Assembly (NCBI GenBank): GCA_003116975.1
Contig: BGKB01000026.1
Span: 868,001 to 932,000, forward strand
Length of the DNA: 64,000 nt
Origin: Aurantiochytrium sp. KH105
Lineage: Eukaryota; Sar; Bigyra; Thraustochytrida; Thraustochytriidae
Direction: 5' to 3'
Numbering within the stretch: position 1 is the stretch's first letter; each line of letters opens with the position of its first letter. The notes beneath the pieces were generated by a model, which was given only the letters and a program-made list of their open reading frames with translations, did no database searches and had not been told where the DNA came from. Positions 10,960-20,687 of the stretch are shown here, piece after piece. A program made the translations under genes and the position numbers.

Positions 10960-12348
10960 CTAGATGATCTGCGCATAGCGACCGAACGCGCGAAGAGAAG
11001 CAGCTTTGGCCTCATCAATCTTGGTACGTGCTTTGTAGTCCCGATACAATCGCCAGGCAGCAAAGAGACGGCGCAAGGTAGCTTCTTGTCGCAGACGCTC
11101 CATCTGCTCCTCAAAGACATCGTCAATTTCCGATACGTCGTTACACTCTTCGAACACCGCATGTGCCCATTCTGCGCGCATACCTTCGACGTCTTGTTCA
11201 AGCTCGGGTAACGGACTGTCCATCACCACTGAAACTGCGCGCTCCACGGTTGCGGAGACGGCTCGTTCAATTGATGCTCGCCTGGGGTCCTGGTTGGTAA
11301 CCTTTTTGCGCGCATTGAACGTTTTGCTCAGATGCCGCTCATACGCTTGGCCGATGGCCATGACCCAAGACTCCTTTTCTTCGGAAGACTCTGCCGAAAT
11401 GACGAATGTGCGTGAAGGCAAATACATGCAGAACAGGTTCTTGTGACGACCCACGCGCATGAGACGCGCCATGTCGTCCGAGACGTCATTCACAACGCGG
11501 CCGCCCTCGATTTGGACATCTCGAAAGGGAATTACACCGAGAGGTTGTTCGAGATCCTGGAATTTGCGCTTGCTAAGATAGTACGCGAGCCCACGCGTGG
11601 TCAGCACAAAGTACCTCGCGTGCCAAGTTTTGAAAAAACTGCCCTGCTTGTCCAACATGCCCTCCTTGTACACGCGTGGCGCGAACTTGCGCTGCGAAAA
11701 CATGAATGCATACCGGTCATCGGGCATGAGTCCCGCGCTCGCGATTTGCGAGAGAAAGGTCTCCGTCACATCTTGCACCTGCTCTGCCAGATCTTTACGC
11801 TTGTTCTTGTGCTTGTTCTTGTGCTTGCTGCGCGTGCTCCTTCCCCCTGGCGTGCTGGGCGTGGGCGTATGCAAATGTCTTTGCTTGGGCGTCTTAGGCG
11901 TCTTGGGCGCCGTTGAGACATCGGTGGACTCCATGTCGGTGCTTTCTCCATCGAACTCGTGAGTGCCCTGTTCGTCGCCCGCAGCGAAGCTGGCGGTCTC
12001 GCGCGAATTCCCCCTTGCTCGGCTTTGGCGCGAGCGGCGGCGAATGTTCAAAAGTCTGCGCGAGGATTTGCTCACACTCGAGAGCGCTGCCGTAGCTCGT
12101 GTCGCGGCCACGGTCGGCCTCGAGAAATCGTCGTCGTCGTCGTCGTCGTCGTTATCATCGTCGTCGTCGACGTTATTCTCGCCGCCGCTGACGAGCTCGT
12201 CGGTGTCGGCGCTGCCGCCGTGGACGCTGCTGTCCAGGTCCGCCTCCACGAGGCTGCTGCCGCCGCCCTGAGCGGCGCTCGACCCGTGGCGGCTGTCGCT
12301 CCCGGCCAGGCTGAGCAGCGACTTGCGCGGCTTGGGAAACCACCCCAT
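10960..12348 (-). CDS. PH-domain protein with acidic N-terminal region
   Basis: Start is placed at MGWFPKPRKS (ATG 12346-12348), giving 462 residues; the frame stays open to 12927, but the extra 193 residues are R/P-rich and look like translated leader. About residues 35-110 are S/D-rich with a poly-aspartate run (GTC/TCG repeat in the DNA). A basic segment with KHKNKHKNKRKD follows, then a pleckstrin homology domain at about 232-345: KEGMLDKQG, WHARYFVLT, and a closing EKESWVMAIGQAYERH helix. PH domains bind phosphoinositides or proteins, so membrane recruitment is likely. The remaining C-terminus is helical and contains no recognised catalytic domain. Adaptor function is inferred. Confidence 0.8.
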   Translation of the reverse strand: MGWFPKPRKSLLSLAGSDSRHGSSAAQGGGSSLVEADLDSSVHGGSADTDELVSGGENNVDDDDDNDDDDDDDDFSRPTVAATRATAALSSVSKSSRRLLNIRRRSRQSRARGNSRETASFAAGDEQGTHEFDGESTDMESTDVSTAPKTPKTPKQRHLHTPTPSTPGGRSTRSKHKNKHKNKRKDLAEQVQDVTETFLSQIASAGLMPDDRYAFMFSQRKFAPRVYKEGMLDKQGSFFKTWHARYFVLTTRGLAYYLSKRKFQDLEQPLGVIPFRDVQIEGGRVVNDVSDDMARLMRVGRHKNLFCMYLPSRTFVISAESSEEKESWVMAIGQAYERHLSKTFNARKKVTNQDPRRASIERAVSATVERAVSVVMDSPLPELEQDVEGMRAEWAHAVFEECNDVSEIDDVFEEQMERLRQEATLRRLFAAWRLYRDYKARTKIDEAKAASLRAFGRYAQII

Positions 12349-13855
12349 GGGCGGCGCTGCGTTCCTGCGCAGACGGGAAAAAGAGAAGAGGAAATCGCAG
12401 CGGCAGAAGAAGAAGAGGCGCGAGCAGGAGTCGTCGAGCTCCAGCGCGAGCGGGTCGGGTTGGTGTTCTGGTCGTCGATGATGATGGACGGGACCCGAGC
12501 TGGGCGAGCGAGTGAGAGCGCCACGAGCGAGCGAGGACCGCGCCCTCCCGAGCCGCGGCGCCACGCAGGCAGGCGAGCGCGCGCGCGCGCGGGCGGACGG
12601 ACGAGAGAACGGCCGTACGCGCGACCGACGCGGCGCAGGCAGCGGCCGGAGGCGCCTGCTGCGAGGTGGCGGTGTTTTGGGTTTGGCTGCTGCTCGCCGA
12701 GGTCGATTCGATTCTGCACCGCCGACTCGGCGCCAGCAGCAGGCAGACGGACGGGAGGCGCGAGGGAGGCGCGAGCTAGCCTGCCGCGCGCGCTGCGAGG
12801 CCACACGGGCGACCGCGGTCCGCGTGCGCCATCCGCTCTTGTCCCGCTTTCCCTCCCTGGGCGGGCGGTAGGAGTCGGAGGCCAAGAAGAAGAAGTACCT
12901 CCGTCCACATGGACTCGCCGCGGGCACGTGCCACTTTACCTGCCTGTTATAACCTTTTTATATTACTGTACGAGTGCCTGTGTGTGTATGTGTAGTACCG
13001 GAGCGAAAAGGGTCCAAGGGGGGCGGGCGGCCCCGATTTGGCGAGCCAGAAGATTGTGGCGAGGCGGAACTGGGTTTTGGTTTTCGTAGCGCGGGTGCAA
13101 GCCCGGGGACGGTGAGGACCACTGCGTTGATGGTCAACGAGCGAGGACTCGGAATGAGATGAGGCTGGGCCTGAGCCAGGCGATTGTGGCAAAACGGAGC
13201 TGTTGGAGTTCTAGTAGCAAGCTTGAGCGATGGTGAGGAAGGCGATCCTTGGTGTCATGAGGGAGGGGGGTTAAGCAACCTCCGTATTGCTGCCTGTAAG
13301 AGCAGGGTCAAGCGTGCTTGCGGATATAGAGAAAAGAAGAGATGTTGAGCCTTGCGTAGCGCTTCATGTTGAGGGGATTTAAGAGGTATACCAACTTTGG
13401 TCGTCGCGACAACTTGGCAGATATCCTTTGCAGCTCCAACAAATTTAAAGATCATCCAAGGCGCGATCGCAATACGCATAAAAGAGCAACGAGGTGCTTG
13501 CACAAGACAAAATCTCGTATCAGTGAAGCAATATCTCTCGAGTCAGCGGAAAGCGTCGCCACTTTCGCTGTTCAGACTGCTTGTCAAAGTTGGTTTCGCC
13601 ATTGCGCATGGGGAATGGACCAACATGGTGGGAGTCGAAGACTCGTTGCTTACATCAAAAGTTGACTCTGCCACTCAATCACACAGAAGCGTCGCTCCAA
13701 GGACGAAGTAGAAGAAAGCCAGCATCTGCAGCAGAGTACGGCCACCCTCATGGCATCTCATGGGTACGCGGCGCACGCTTCTCTGCTGAAGCGCCACGTT
13801 GCCTCGCTCAGGGGCTGAGCCCTCTATTTGCGTCCTCAACAATGCTCCGGTGAAA

Positions 13856-13892
13856 TGCGTTGCGCACACATACTGTATGTGTGCGCAACGCA
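13856..13892. repeat. Perfect palindrome, 18-bp arms, 1-nt centre
   Basis: The left arm 13856-13873 is the exact reverse complement of 13875-13892 around a single T at 13874. The core reads GCGCACACATAC-T-GTATGTGTGCGC. It lies about 410 bp upstream of the JmjC start. It could be a dimeric transcription-factor site, a transposon-end remnant or a hairpin. Confidence 0.9.
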
Positions 13893-14187
13893 AAATCCAA
13901 ATCGAATCTAGGTCGATTGGTCCCGGGTGCTGTGGCTGCTGGCCTGATGAGAAAGGAAAGCACGCGCCGCGCGCCATTTTCGAGGGCAAGCAAGCTTGGT
14001 TTTTCCGGACGCCATGCACAGAGCATGCTTGGGGTTAGTCTAGTAATGAGAGGGAGTCCTCCTCTCCTCTTTTGTGGCGGCCAAGTGTAAATGAAGCAAG
14101 ATGCGACCGCAAAGGAATAAGCAAGCTCATTGCTTTGGAAAGGAAAGCAATCTGGAATCTCTCGAGGCGTGCGGAGAGCGTGCGCCC

Positions 14188-14253
14188 GAGCGAGCGAGCA
14201 GGCGAGCGAGTAATCAAGCGAGCGAGCGAGCGAGCGAACGAACGAACAAACGA
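14188..14253. repeat. GAGC/GAAC tetranucleotide repeat
   Basis: A degenerate (CGAG)n/(CGAA)n tract ends about 50 bp upstream of the JmjC-protein ATG, so it is probably in the 5' leader or core promoter. Confidence 0.8.
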
Positions 14254-14302
14254 AGGGACGAGTGTGCTAGAAGGCAGCGCGCCGCGCGCGTGACACAGCA
14301 CG

Positions 14303-17300
14303 ATGGGGCGTAAAAAGACAAGCGCTGCTGCGGCCGCTCATGGAAAAGAACTGGCCCCGGGAAAAAAGGACGAGCTCGGCTCCGCAGCCTCGGGACTCCT
14401 CGACAAGCTCGACGCCATACCCATGTCCGTAGTCCTTGCAGTCCTTTTCGCGTGCGGACTTGCATTGCTTGGTGTCAAAGTACAGAGCGGCGAGGTCTCC
14501 ATGCCGAGAATGAGCAGCGACCTTGCCTTCGAACATATCATGAGTGGTCGGCCAGCGGCCTGGTACAAGGACAAGCACGAGGTGGTGGAGAGTCTGCCCG
14601 TGGTGACGAACATGGAACAGCCGTTCTCCCACGCCAAGCTCATAACCACAAAGACTTTCAAGAAGGAGGTTTTGGAGGCCAGCAAAGATGAACTCGTCCT
14701 TGTCGTATTTTACGATCCCAGATCGCATGCATTTCAGCTTTTGCATAGCGAAATTGATGCCGCTGCGAAGTACATTCAGTCGCACCCACGTTTGGCGGGC
14801 CGTGTGCGCATTGGCGTCGTAAACGCAGCCGTTGACGCCTGGCTCGGTAAGCTCTATGCTTGGCTTGGCAGAACTCAACAAGACACAACCAAAACTGCCG
14901 CCACTTCCTTTCAGTTTGGTCACGAGACCACGTACATGATGTTGTCTCGCCTCTTTCGCAACGGTCGTGTTTTGGGGGCCTACAAGGGCATTTACGATGC
15001 AAGCGATATCATCAACTACCTCGACCTTGCGCTCGAGCCGCTTGAGCCCCGCCGCGTGCCCAACGTCGCCGCCTTGGAGGCCATGGTGACGGCCGATCCG
15101 CCCCGTCTCCCGCTCATCGCCAGCTGCGACAGCGTCTTGAGTTCCGAAGCTTTCACGGCTGTTGCCAAATGGTTTCACGGAAGATCCTTTTTTGCGCGTG
15201 TGGACGATGCAGCCGCCTGTGCCTCGTCTGACGGCGGCTCGCCATGCACACTGGCAAGCTTTAATGCTCGCGGAGAACGTCACTGCTATGCTCCGACGAG
15301 CGAGGTGATAGGAGCGTTAGAAACAAAATCGAGAGCCGAGGGGCTCGACAAATTTCTAAGCGATCCCGAGCTGGAGGCCTTTGTTCGACTCGAGTCGCGC
15401 ACACAGCTCGAAGAACTCCGCGAGGACAACGTCCATGTGTATCTGCGGAAACCCTTTGTTTGCGCTCTGCTTTTGGACCTGCAGAACATTGAGCAACTCC
15501 GCAAACTCACCAAAATTGTGGAGTCTGTGCGAAAGAGTCCCCATGTTGCTACGATTGTTCCCCATGTCGAATTCGTCCTCGCGGATGCCAAAAGTATGGC
15601 TGCCGGGTACGATCTTGCTGACGATGGCGTGAATGCAATTCTCTTTCAGGCCAGTCTTTTGACGTCGGCTGAACATGAGAGCATTTACATGCCCGCAGAC
15701 CCTCTGCAAGAGCTCTCCGGGGAGAGCATCGAATGGGTTGCCACTGGCATGGCATCCTGGCTCGAGCGGGAGCTGAGCAGTGGTCTTCAGGAGTTCATTC
15801 GCGATCATGCCCTCTTTGTGCGCCAAGGCGGAGTTGACCGCGCCGAAAAGGGGGCCGTGGCAGCCTCGCATCGTGCTGCTCAGACCGACGTGCAAAAGAA
15901 GCAGCCCGAACTCGAGGCAAATGCTAAACCCCAGGTCGACCTCGTTCCCGAAAAGGAATCCTTTGAGGTAACCAACAATCTGGTTGGATATCAGGAAATG
16001 AAGTTGAGTGATGTCCTCAAATCCTTTGCGGGCCTTTACACCGACTACGCCATGTTGGAGGAGATTTGGGAGGACTTTTCGCCCGCACAACGAAAGAACG
16101 AAGTTGCCATGCGCAATGGTCTCGAGATGGTCCGCAACTACATTCAGTCTCACGCCTTTCTCCACGACTACGTGCAAACGATCCCTCTCACGCCGCGAAG
16201 ACTGCGTGACACAACCGAGGGCAAGGGCGAGCGCAAAGAATTGATGCGCGCCATTGAGCGATTTGCATCCAAAACCACGGGCATGCTCAACGATGCCTAC
16301 CACGTCGAAGAGCGGGGCGAGGAGGACCTTGAGCATTTTTCGCTCAAGCTCAAGTGGTCCGAAGCGGCCGCCTTTTTCGAGTTTGCGCTCTACGATATAT
16401 ATGTAGAGCGCTCTGACGAGTACAAGAAGGAGCGCGCAGCGGCTGGAAACACGTCGTTGCCGCAGGCAGAGACGCTGCAGATTGACCGCCGCTCGGCCGA
16501 TGAGCTGAGCATGGAAGAGTTTGCTCGAGAATATGCAGGCAAGGGACGTCCTGTGATTATCGAAAACGCCAAGCTGACGCGTGAAACTTGGAACCTGGCG
16601 TTTTTCAGGGAGCACTGCGGCGACAAGTTTCCCAATCTTGTCACGTTGGACCGCTCGCAACGGACTTGGGGCGGCCTCGTTTCGGTCCCCAACAAAGTTT
16701 CCATGGCCGAGTTTGTCGATACCCATCGCACAATGGAAGAACGCAAGGCGTGGTACGTGCACGATTGGAGTCTCCCACATCACTGCCCCAACGTCTTTGG
16801 CGAAGCCCCCTATGAGGAATTCACATTGCCCAAATATTTTGCTGGCGACTACGCGCAGCGCTTGCCTTTTGAGGGATACCAGCATAGCTGGCCCTCGCTC
16901 TTTGTGGGTGCAAATGGCACGCAGAGTCTGATGCACGTGGACAGCGGCGGAACAAACTTCTGGATGTACCTCGTCTCGGGCGTCAAGGAGTGGCGCTTCT
17001 TTGAGCGTCACGACATTCCCAACCTTTACTCTCGACCGCTCTCGTCTTCGTTTGCCGTCGACCCCTTTGAGCAGGACGGATCACGTTTTCCCCTCGTCGG
17101 CAAGGCCAAAATGTATCACGGAACGCAGCGTCCTGGTGACCTCGTCTTTGTGCCGGGGGGGTCCCCGCACGGCGTGCGAAACCTCGATGATGTCGTCGGT
17201 CTCTCTATGAACTACATTGATGACACGAACATGTGGTTATATCTCTGGACGCAGCTTCATTCGCACGACTTTCGCGCGTTCGAAACCTTGACGCAGTCCA

Positions 17301-17431
17301 ACTTTCCGCGCGGACTGCGCAAAAACCAGACGGACATTTCTTTTGGCGAGTTCAAGAGCACGGATTGGTACAAGCTCGCCAAGGAGGGTGAGCTCGATCT
17401 CGTCATTGATAACTACAAGCCTCACGAGTAA
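14303..17431 (+). CDS. Membrane-anchored JmjC-domain hydroxylase with thioredoxin-like N-terminus
   Basis: A 1042-residue protein. One transmembrane segment lies at about 41-60 (SVVLAVLFACGLALLGV). It is followed by a thioredoxin-like region (LVLVVFYDPRSHAF) that lacks the CxxC active site. The C-terminal third is a JmjC/cupin domain: GRPVIIENA, the iron ligands H and D in LMHVDSGG, NFWMYLVSG for 2-oxoglutarate binding, and the distal histidine in PGGSPHGVRN. This predicts an Fe(II)/2-oxoglutarate protein hydroxylase on the lumenal side of the secretory pathway rather than a histone demethylase. Chromatin-reader domains are absent. Start is the first ATG of the frame (14303). The middle about 500 residues may hold further thioredoxin-fold repeats; I cannot assign them. 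Substrate unknown. Confidence 0.85.
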   Translation: MGRKKTSAAAAAHGKELAPGKKDELGSAASGLLDKLDAIPMSVVLAVLFACGLALLGVKVQSGEVSMPRMSSDLAFEHIMSGRPAAWYKDKHEVVESLPVVTNMEQPFSHAKLITTKTFKKEVLEASKDELVLVVFYDPRSHAFQLLHSEIDAAAKYIQSHPRLAGRVRIGVVNAAVDAWLGKLYAWLGRTQQDTTKTAATSFQFGHETTYMMLSRLFRNGRVLGAYKGIYDASDIINYLDLALEPLEPRRVPNVAALEAMVTADPPRLPLIASCDSVLSSEAFTAVAKWFHGRSFFARVDDAAACASSDGGSPCTLASFNARGERHCYAPTSEVIGALETKSRAEGLDKFLSDPELEAFVRLESRTQLEELREDNVHVYLRKPFVCALLLDLQNIEQLRKLTKIVESVRKSPHVATIVPHVEFVLADAKSMAAGYDLADDGVNAILFQASLLTSAEHESIYMPADPLQELSGESIEWVATGMASWLERELSSGLQEFIRDHALFVRQGGVDRAEKGAVAASHRAAQTDVQKKQPELEANAKPQVDLVPEKESFEVTNNLVGYQEMKLSDVLKSFAGLYTDYAMLEEIWEDFSPAQRKNEVAMRNGLEMVRNYIQSHAFLHDYVQTIPLTPRRLRDTTEGKGERKELMRAIERFASKTTGMLNDAYHVEERGEEDLEHFSLKLKWSEAAAFFEFALYDIYVERSDEYKKERAAAGNTSLPQAETLQIDRRSADELSMEEFAREYAGKGRPVIIENAKLTRETWNLAFFREHCGDKFPNLVTLDRSQRTWGGLVSVPNKVSMAEFVDTHRTMEERKAWYVHDWSLPHHCPNVFGEAPYEEFTLPKYFAGDYAQRLPFEGYQHSWPSLFVGANGTQSLMHVDSGGTNFWMYLVSGVKEWRFFERHDIPNLYSRPLSSSFAVDPFEQDGSRFPLVGKAKMYHGTQRPGDLVFVPGGSPHGVRNLDDVVGLSMNYIDDTNMWLYLWTQLHSHDFRAFETLTQSNFPRGLRKNQTDISFGEFKSTDWYKLAKEGELDLVIDNYKPHE

Positions 17432-17912
17432 AGGTCACCCTTGATTTGATGAAGTGCCCGAATGAGAGATTTCGAGTGATAAACGCCGTCAAGAAATCGT
17501 GCTCTCGAGCATTCCAACTCGATAGTAATGCCCCCTTTTCCACAAGCTGTCACTAATCATATGTGTTTCTGACTTCAATCCTTTGCAAAGGCTTCTGCTT
17601 TGCACGCACTTGTCTGCATCGTCCTCAGGCATCAACCATGCCAAGAGCACAATGGATTGGGTGTGACTCCTTTCAAAGGTTGTAGGCAGGACGGCCCGCG
17701 TGAGTCCCGATTCGCGTTGTGCAAGGGAACCCGCACGGTGCGTCGGTGCAAGACCTCCGGCATTTTACACGGGCGAGAACTCTCGAATAAGAAAGAGCGC
17801 GCGTTTGGCGCGGGAAGCACGCAGAAACCATTTGCACAAGAGCGACGCGCGCAAACCGGGCAGACTCGCGGGACCGAGCAGCGCGGCAAGCAGCAGGCGA
17901 GAACTTCGAAAG
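17432..17912. other. Intergenic region
   Basis: The region runs from the JmjC stop to the first microprotein. No other gene is visible; the distal part is presumably the promoter and leader of the microprotein at 17913. Confidence 0.4.
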
Positions 17913-18068
17913 ATGTGCTACAAGACGACGTGCCAGACGTGCCAGAAGACCACATGGGGGGGCTGCGGCGCGCACATCGACAGCGCGCTCAAGGGCGTGC
18001 CCAAGGACAAGCTCTGCACCTGCAGCGAGGCCGATAGGAAACCTGGTGCGGGGTGCTCCATCCAATAG
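17913..18068 (+). CDS. Cys-rich microprotein, copy A (51 aa)
   Basis: First member of the local family with the pattern MCYx3CxxCxKTTWGGCGxHIxSALKGVPKDxLCTC. It has CxxC (C7, C10), CxxH (C18, H21) and a terminal CTC, so binding of one metal ion such as zinc is plausible. It is the most divergent copy and carries an extra 11-residue tail with another cysteine (ending GCSIQ). I recall short proteins with this pattern in fungi, plants and bacteria as conserved proteins of unknown function; not checked. It is convergent with copy B. The start is fixed by the conserved MCY/MCF N-terminus. Confidence 0.75.
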   Translation: MCYKTTCQTCQKTTWGGCGAHIDSALKGVPKDKLCTCSEADRKPGAGCSIQ

Positions 18069-18792
18069 ATGTCCTAGGTCTCAGACCAAGCTGGGCAAGA
18101 CGATGACGGAGGCGCGTGATGTGGTTTTCGAGCAAGCAATCGCAATCGAGCGCGCGAATCCCGGAGCGAGGACGGGGTGGTGTTTCGCAGCGTGCGTATG
18201 GATAGACTAATTCAATTGAATCAGTGCGTGATGTGTTTTGGCTGTCTTGTCTGCTTAATTTTACAATGGGTGAAGCCTTTGAAAGTTGTCAAGTTGCTCC
18301 TGGAGATTGATTCGCTTGACATCTCGGGCTGGGGTCCAACTTTACTTTTTTGTTTTGGCCTCGGTGGCGGAAGAAGCGGGGCGAACATGATGCCGATGAC
18401 CTTGTCTTGATGGCTCTCGCTCGCTCATGCGTTTTCTCAATGATAACTTCGAAGACTCAGGCACTCTAGGCTTGTCATTGAAAAAAAGTGAATGGTAACG
18501 CTTGGTTGATCGCAACTTTATCGGTTTATAAAAGCTTAAGGTAAAGCACGAACACTCTCTGCCCACAATAGTTTGTTCTGCTGCCAACGAAGGAGGTGAT
18601 TTTCATCAAGCTACAGATCAATGTCGCCGTGATGCTTGGACGCCAGACATCCGAATTTTGCTGCGCTGAAGCAGCCCTTTTCGGGCCAACAAAAACTACT
18701 CGTGGCAGCACTCGCCCCGCACCGCGTGGCGTACTCCTTCTCCCGCAAGGCGACCCGCACCCTTGTCTTTGAGGCTCCGCCGTGCCGCTCCG
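18069..18792. other. Intergenic region between microproteins A and B
   Basis: This spacer separates two convergent microprotein genes. No gene is visible. Confidence 0.4.
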
Positions 18793-18915
18793 CTAGTCCT
18801 TCTTGCACGTGCAAAGCTGGTCCTTGGGCACGTCGCGAAGCGCGCTCTCGATGTGGTTGCCGCAGCCGCCCCACGTCGTCTTGCCGCACTTGCTGCACTT
18901 GACCTGATAGCACAT
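18793..18915 (-). CDS. Cys-rich microprotein, copy B (40 aa)
   Basis: An intact member starting MCYQVKC and ending CTCKKD, with all six family cysteines (C2, C7, C10, C18, C35, C37), H21 and the TTWGGCG core. It is on the minus strand, convergent with copy A. The upstream leader contains a (CTCTG)n repeat. Function unknown; metal binding inferred from CxxC and CxxH spacing. Confidence 0.8.
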   Translation of the reverse strand: MCYQVKCSKCGKTTWGGCGNHIESALRDVPKDQLCTCKKD

Positions 18916-18965
18916 GGTCGCGCCCTGCTCCCTCTCCTCTGTCCTGCTCTCCTCCGCTCGCCTGC

Positions 18966-19008
18966 GCTCTGCTCTGCTCTGCTCTGCTCTGCTCTGCTCT
19001 GCTCTGCT
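18966..19008. repeat. CTCTG pentanucleotide repeat
   Basis: About eight perfect CTCTG units lie about 50 bp upstream of the copy B start, hence probably in its 5' leader or promoter. Confidence 0.85.
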
Positions 19009-19269
19009 GCGCGTCGCGGCGTGCACGATGTTGCGCCTTTGCGCACCTCAAGCTGGCCTTCCGCCACTCCTTCCGCCGAGTGAAAATCTCCGTGCGGAAG
19101 AGGAGAACGCCGAGTCCCTCCTCCCCAAGAACGCGGTCACGACGCGCGCCGGGGACCGCGAGAGGAACCGCGAGAGGCTTCCCAGAATGGCCGATTTTAC
19201 AGACGCCATCACGAGATGCCGCTCGCAGTCGGCGGCAGGCGGGCGGGGCGTCGTCGTCTTTAACGTCGC

Positions 19270-19375
19270 TGCTTCTTGCAGGCTCTGCGCGAGCTGGTCC
19301 TCGGGCACGCCGCGGAGCGCGCTCTCAATGCGGGCGCCGAGGTCGCCTTGCAGCGCGCGTCGCACTTTATCGAGG
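19270..19375 (-). pseudogene. Frameshifted relic of the Cys-rich microprotein
   Basis: The minus strand reads IKCDARCKATS in one frame (equivalent to VKCDKCGKTTW of intact copies). It then continues as ARIESALRGVPEDQLAQSLQ in a second frame (equivalent to NHIESALRGVPKDQLCTCK). The GGCG core and terminal CTC are lost and no initiating MCF/MCY remains. It sits upstream of copy B on the same strand, marking a former additional copy. Confidence 0.65.
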
Positions 19376-20103
19376 ACTCTTCGACCTCGCGGAAAAGCTC
19401 ATCTTGGCCCAGCTGGCTGCTGCTCGATCGATGCGCGCGCGCCCAAGTTCTTCAAGGTGCGCGGGGCGCAGAGGTTGCGGGTGTGCAGGAGAAGAGGGCG
19501 CCGACGTGCGCTGGGATGAACGATATGACGACCGTCATGGCGGAGATGGCGGGCGCACAAGGACGAGGACACCGAGACGCAGAACTCCGACTTGGACGTG
19601 GACGAGGGCGGGGCCGAGGCGCACGAGCGGTCAGCTGGCCGTCGACGGGCGACCGCGCTCGTCCTACAGCCGCCACAGCCGACCGCGGCCGGGACGAAGA
19701 CGAGAAGGGACCCGCCACCGGAGAAAGCCGGGCAGCATGGCGTGCCCCGCTGTACAGCATGTCGCCGCAGAACAGCGGCAGCGGGTCGCCGGCCGTGGTA
19801 TTAGACGCGCGGCATCAAGGAGGACCTGCAGGCCGGCGAGAGGTCTGGCGACGTCGAGGCTGCGTGCTCGGTGCGGGACCAGGACGAGCAAGCATGGTGC
19901 GGCGAAATCACCGCGCATTTTTGCATGGAAAGAGCGAGCGGGCGGCAGGGAGAAAAACTCCGAGGACGCCAAAGCACCGCGCGCTGGGCCCGAGAGCCGG
20001 CAACGGCGGCGCGGGGAGCTGCAAACCTGCAACACTAGCAAGCGAGCAACCGGGCGAAGAAGCGAGCAAGACAAGCAAGCAATTAGCCAAGCAACCAAGC
20101 AAG
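19376..20103. other. Spacer upstream of microprotein D
   Basis: No independent gene is supported. The last 40 bases are purine/C-rich AAGCAAC-type repeats leading directly into the copy D start. Long open frames here are due to GC-rich composition. Confidence 0.4.
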
Positions 20104-20226
20104 ATGTGCTTCCAAGTAAAGTGCGACAAGTGTGGCAAGACGACATGGGGCGGCTGCGGCAACCACGTTGAAAGCGCGCTTCGAGGCGTGCCCAAGGATC
20201 AGCTTTGCACGTGCAAGAAGCGGTGA
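20104..20226 (+). CDS. Cys-rich microprotein, copy D (40 aa)
   Basis: An intact member starting MCFQVKCDKCGKTTWGGCG and ending CTCKKR, with H21 and six cysteines at 2, 7, 10, 18, 35 and 37. The same frame is open far upstream, but the conserved MCF start and the non-protein-like leader argue that translation begins here. It forms a convergent pair with copy E (339 bp between stops) and is the first unit of a 1.3 kb tandem duplication. Confidence 0.85.
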   Translation: MCFQVKCDKCGKTTWGGCGNHVESALRGVPKDQLCTCKKR

Positions 20227-20564
20227 TAGCGTCGTGAATGTATAGCAACACACAAAAGTCATGTATATTTTAGCGTAGTCAACCTTCCTTCCATTGTCCA
20301 GCCCCATGAGAATGCGCGTAGCGGTCTGTATACTTACTCAGTCGCACCCAAATGAAGCTGGGACAATGATGGCGTTACGCCTGTCATGTGAGATCGTCGA
20401 GATGCTCTAAAGCTCGGGACTGTTCCGGTCTGGCTTCCTGCATTTCCTTTTCAGACGGATCGTAATGAACCAATAAAGTAGGCTACATTTGATTTTCTTA
20501 CTTTTGATATTCATTCAGCAGCGACGCATCGCTTTACTTTATTGATTTGGCTCGATGTCCAACT
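20227..20564. other. Convergent spacer between microproteins D and E
   Basis: This is the shared 3' region of D and E. It is nearly repeated at 21523-21860 between F and G. No gene is visible. Confidence 0.4.
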
Positions 20565-20687
20565 CTAACGTTTCTTGCAGGCACAGATCTGGTCCTTGGG
20601 CACGCCTCGAAGCGCGCTTTCAACGTGGTTGCCGCAGCCACCCCACGTGGTCTTGCCGCACTTGTCGCATTTCACTTGAAAGCACAT
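20565..20687 (-). CDS. Cys-rich microprotein, copy E (40 aa)
   Basis: A minus-strand intact member starting MCFQVKCDKCGKTTWGGCG and ending QICACKKR, so the terminal pair is CAC instead of CTC. It is convergent with D and divergent from F across a 712 bp intergenic region that is duplicated between G and H. Function unknown. Confidence 0.85.
   Translation of the reverse strand: MCFQVKCDKCGKTTWGGCGNHVESALRGVPKDQICACKKR

Larger units (their letters stand above)
12349..14302. other. Intergenic region between divergent PH-protein and JmjC genes
   Basis: The upstream flanks of the PH-domain gene (minus) and the JmjC gene (plus) meet here. The first 580 bases are GC-rich and open in several frames without domain content. 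The rest has no supportable gene but contains a perfect 18-bp-arm palindrome (13856-13892) and a GAGC-type repeat close to the JmjC start. Confidence 0.5.

Noticed and set aside
15356-17011. 551-codon minus-strand frame opposite the JmjC gene
   Set aside because: Antisense of a well-supported JmjC coding region; no motifs.
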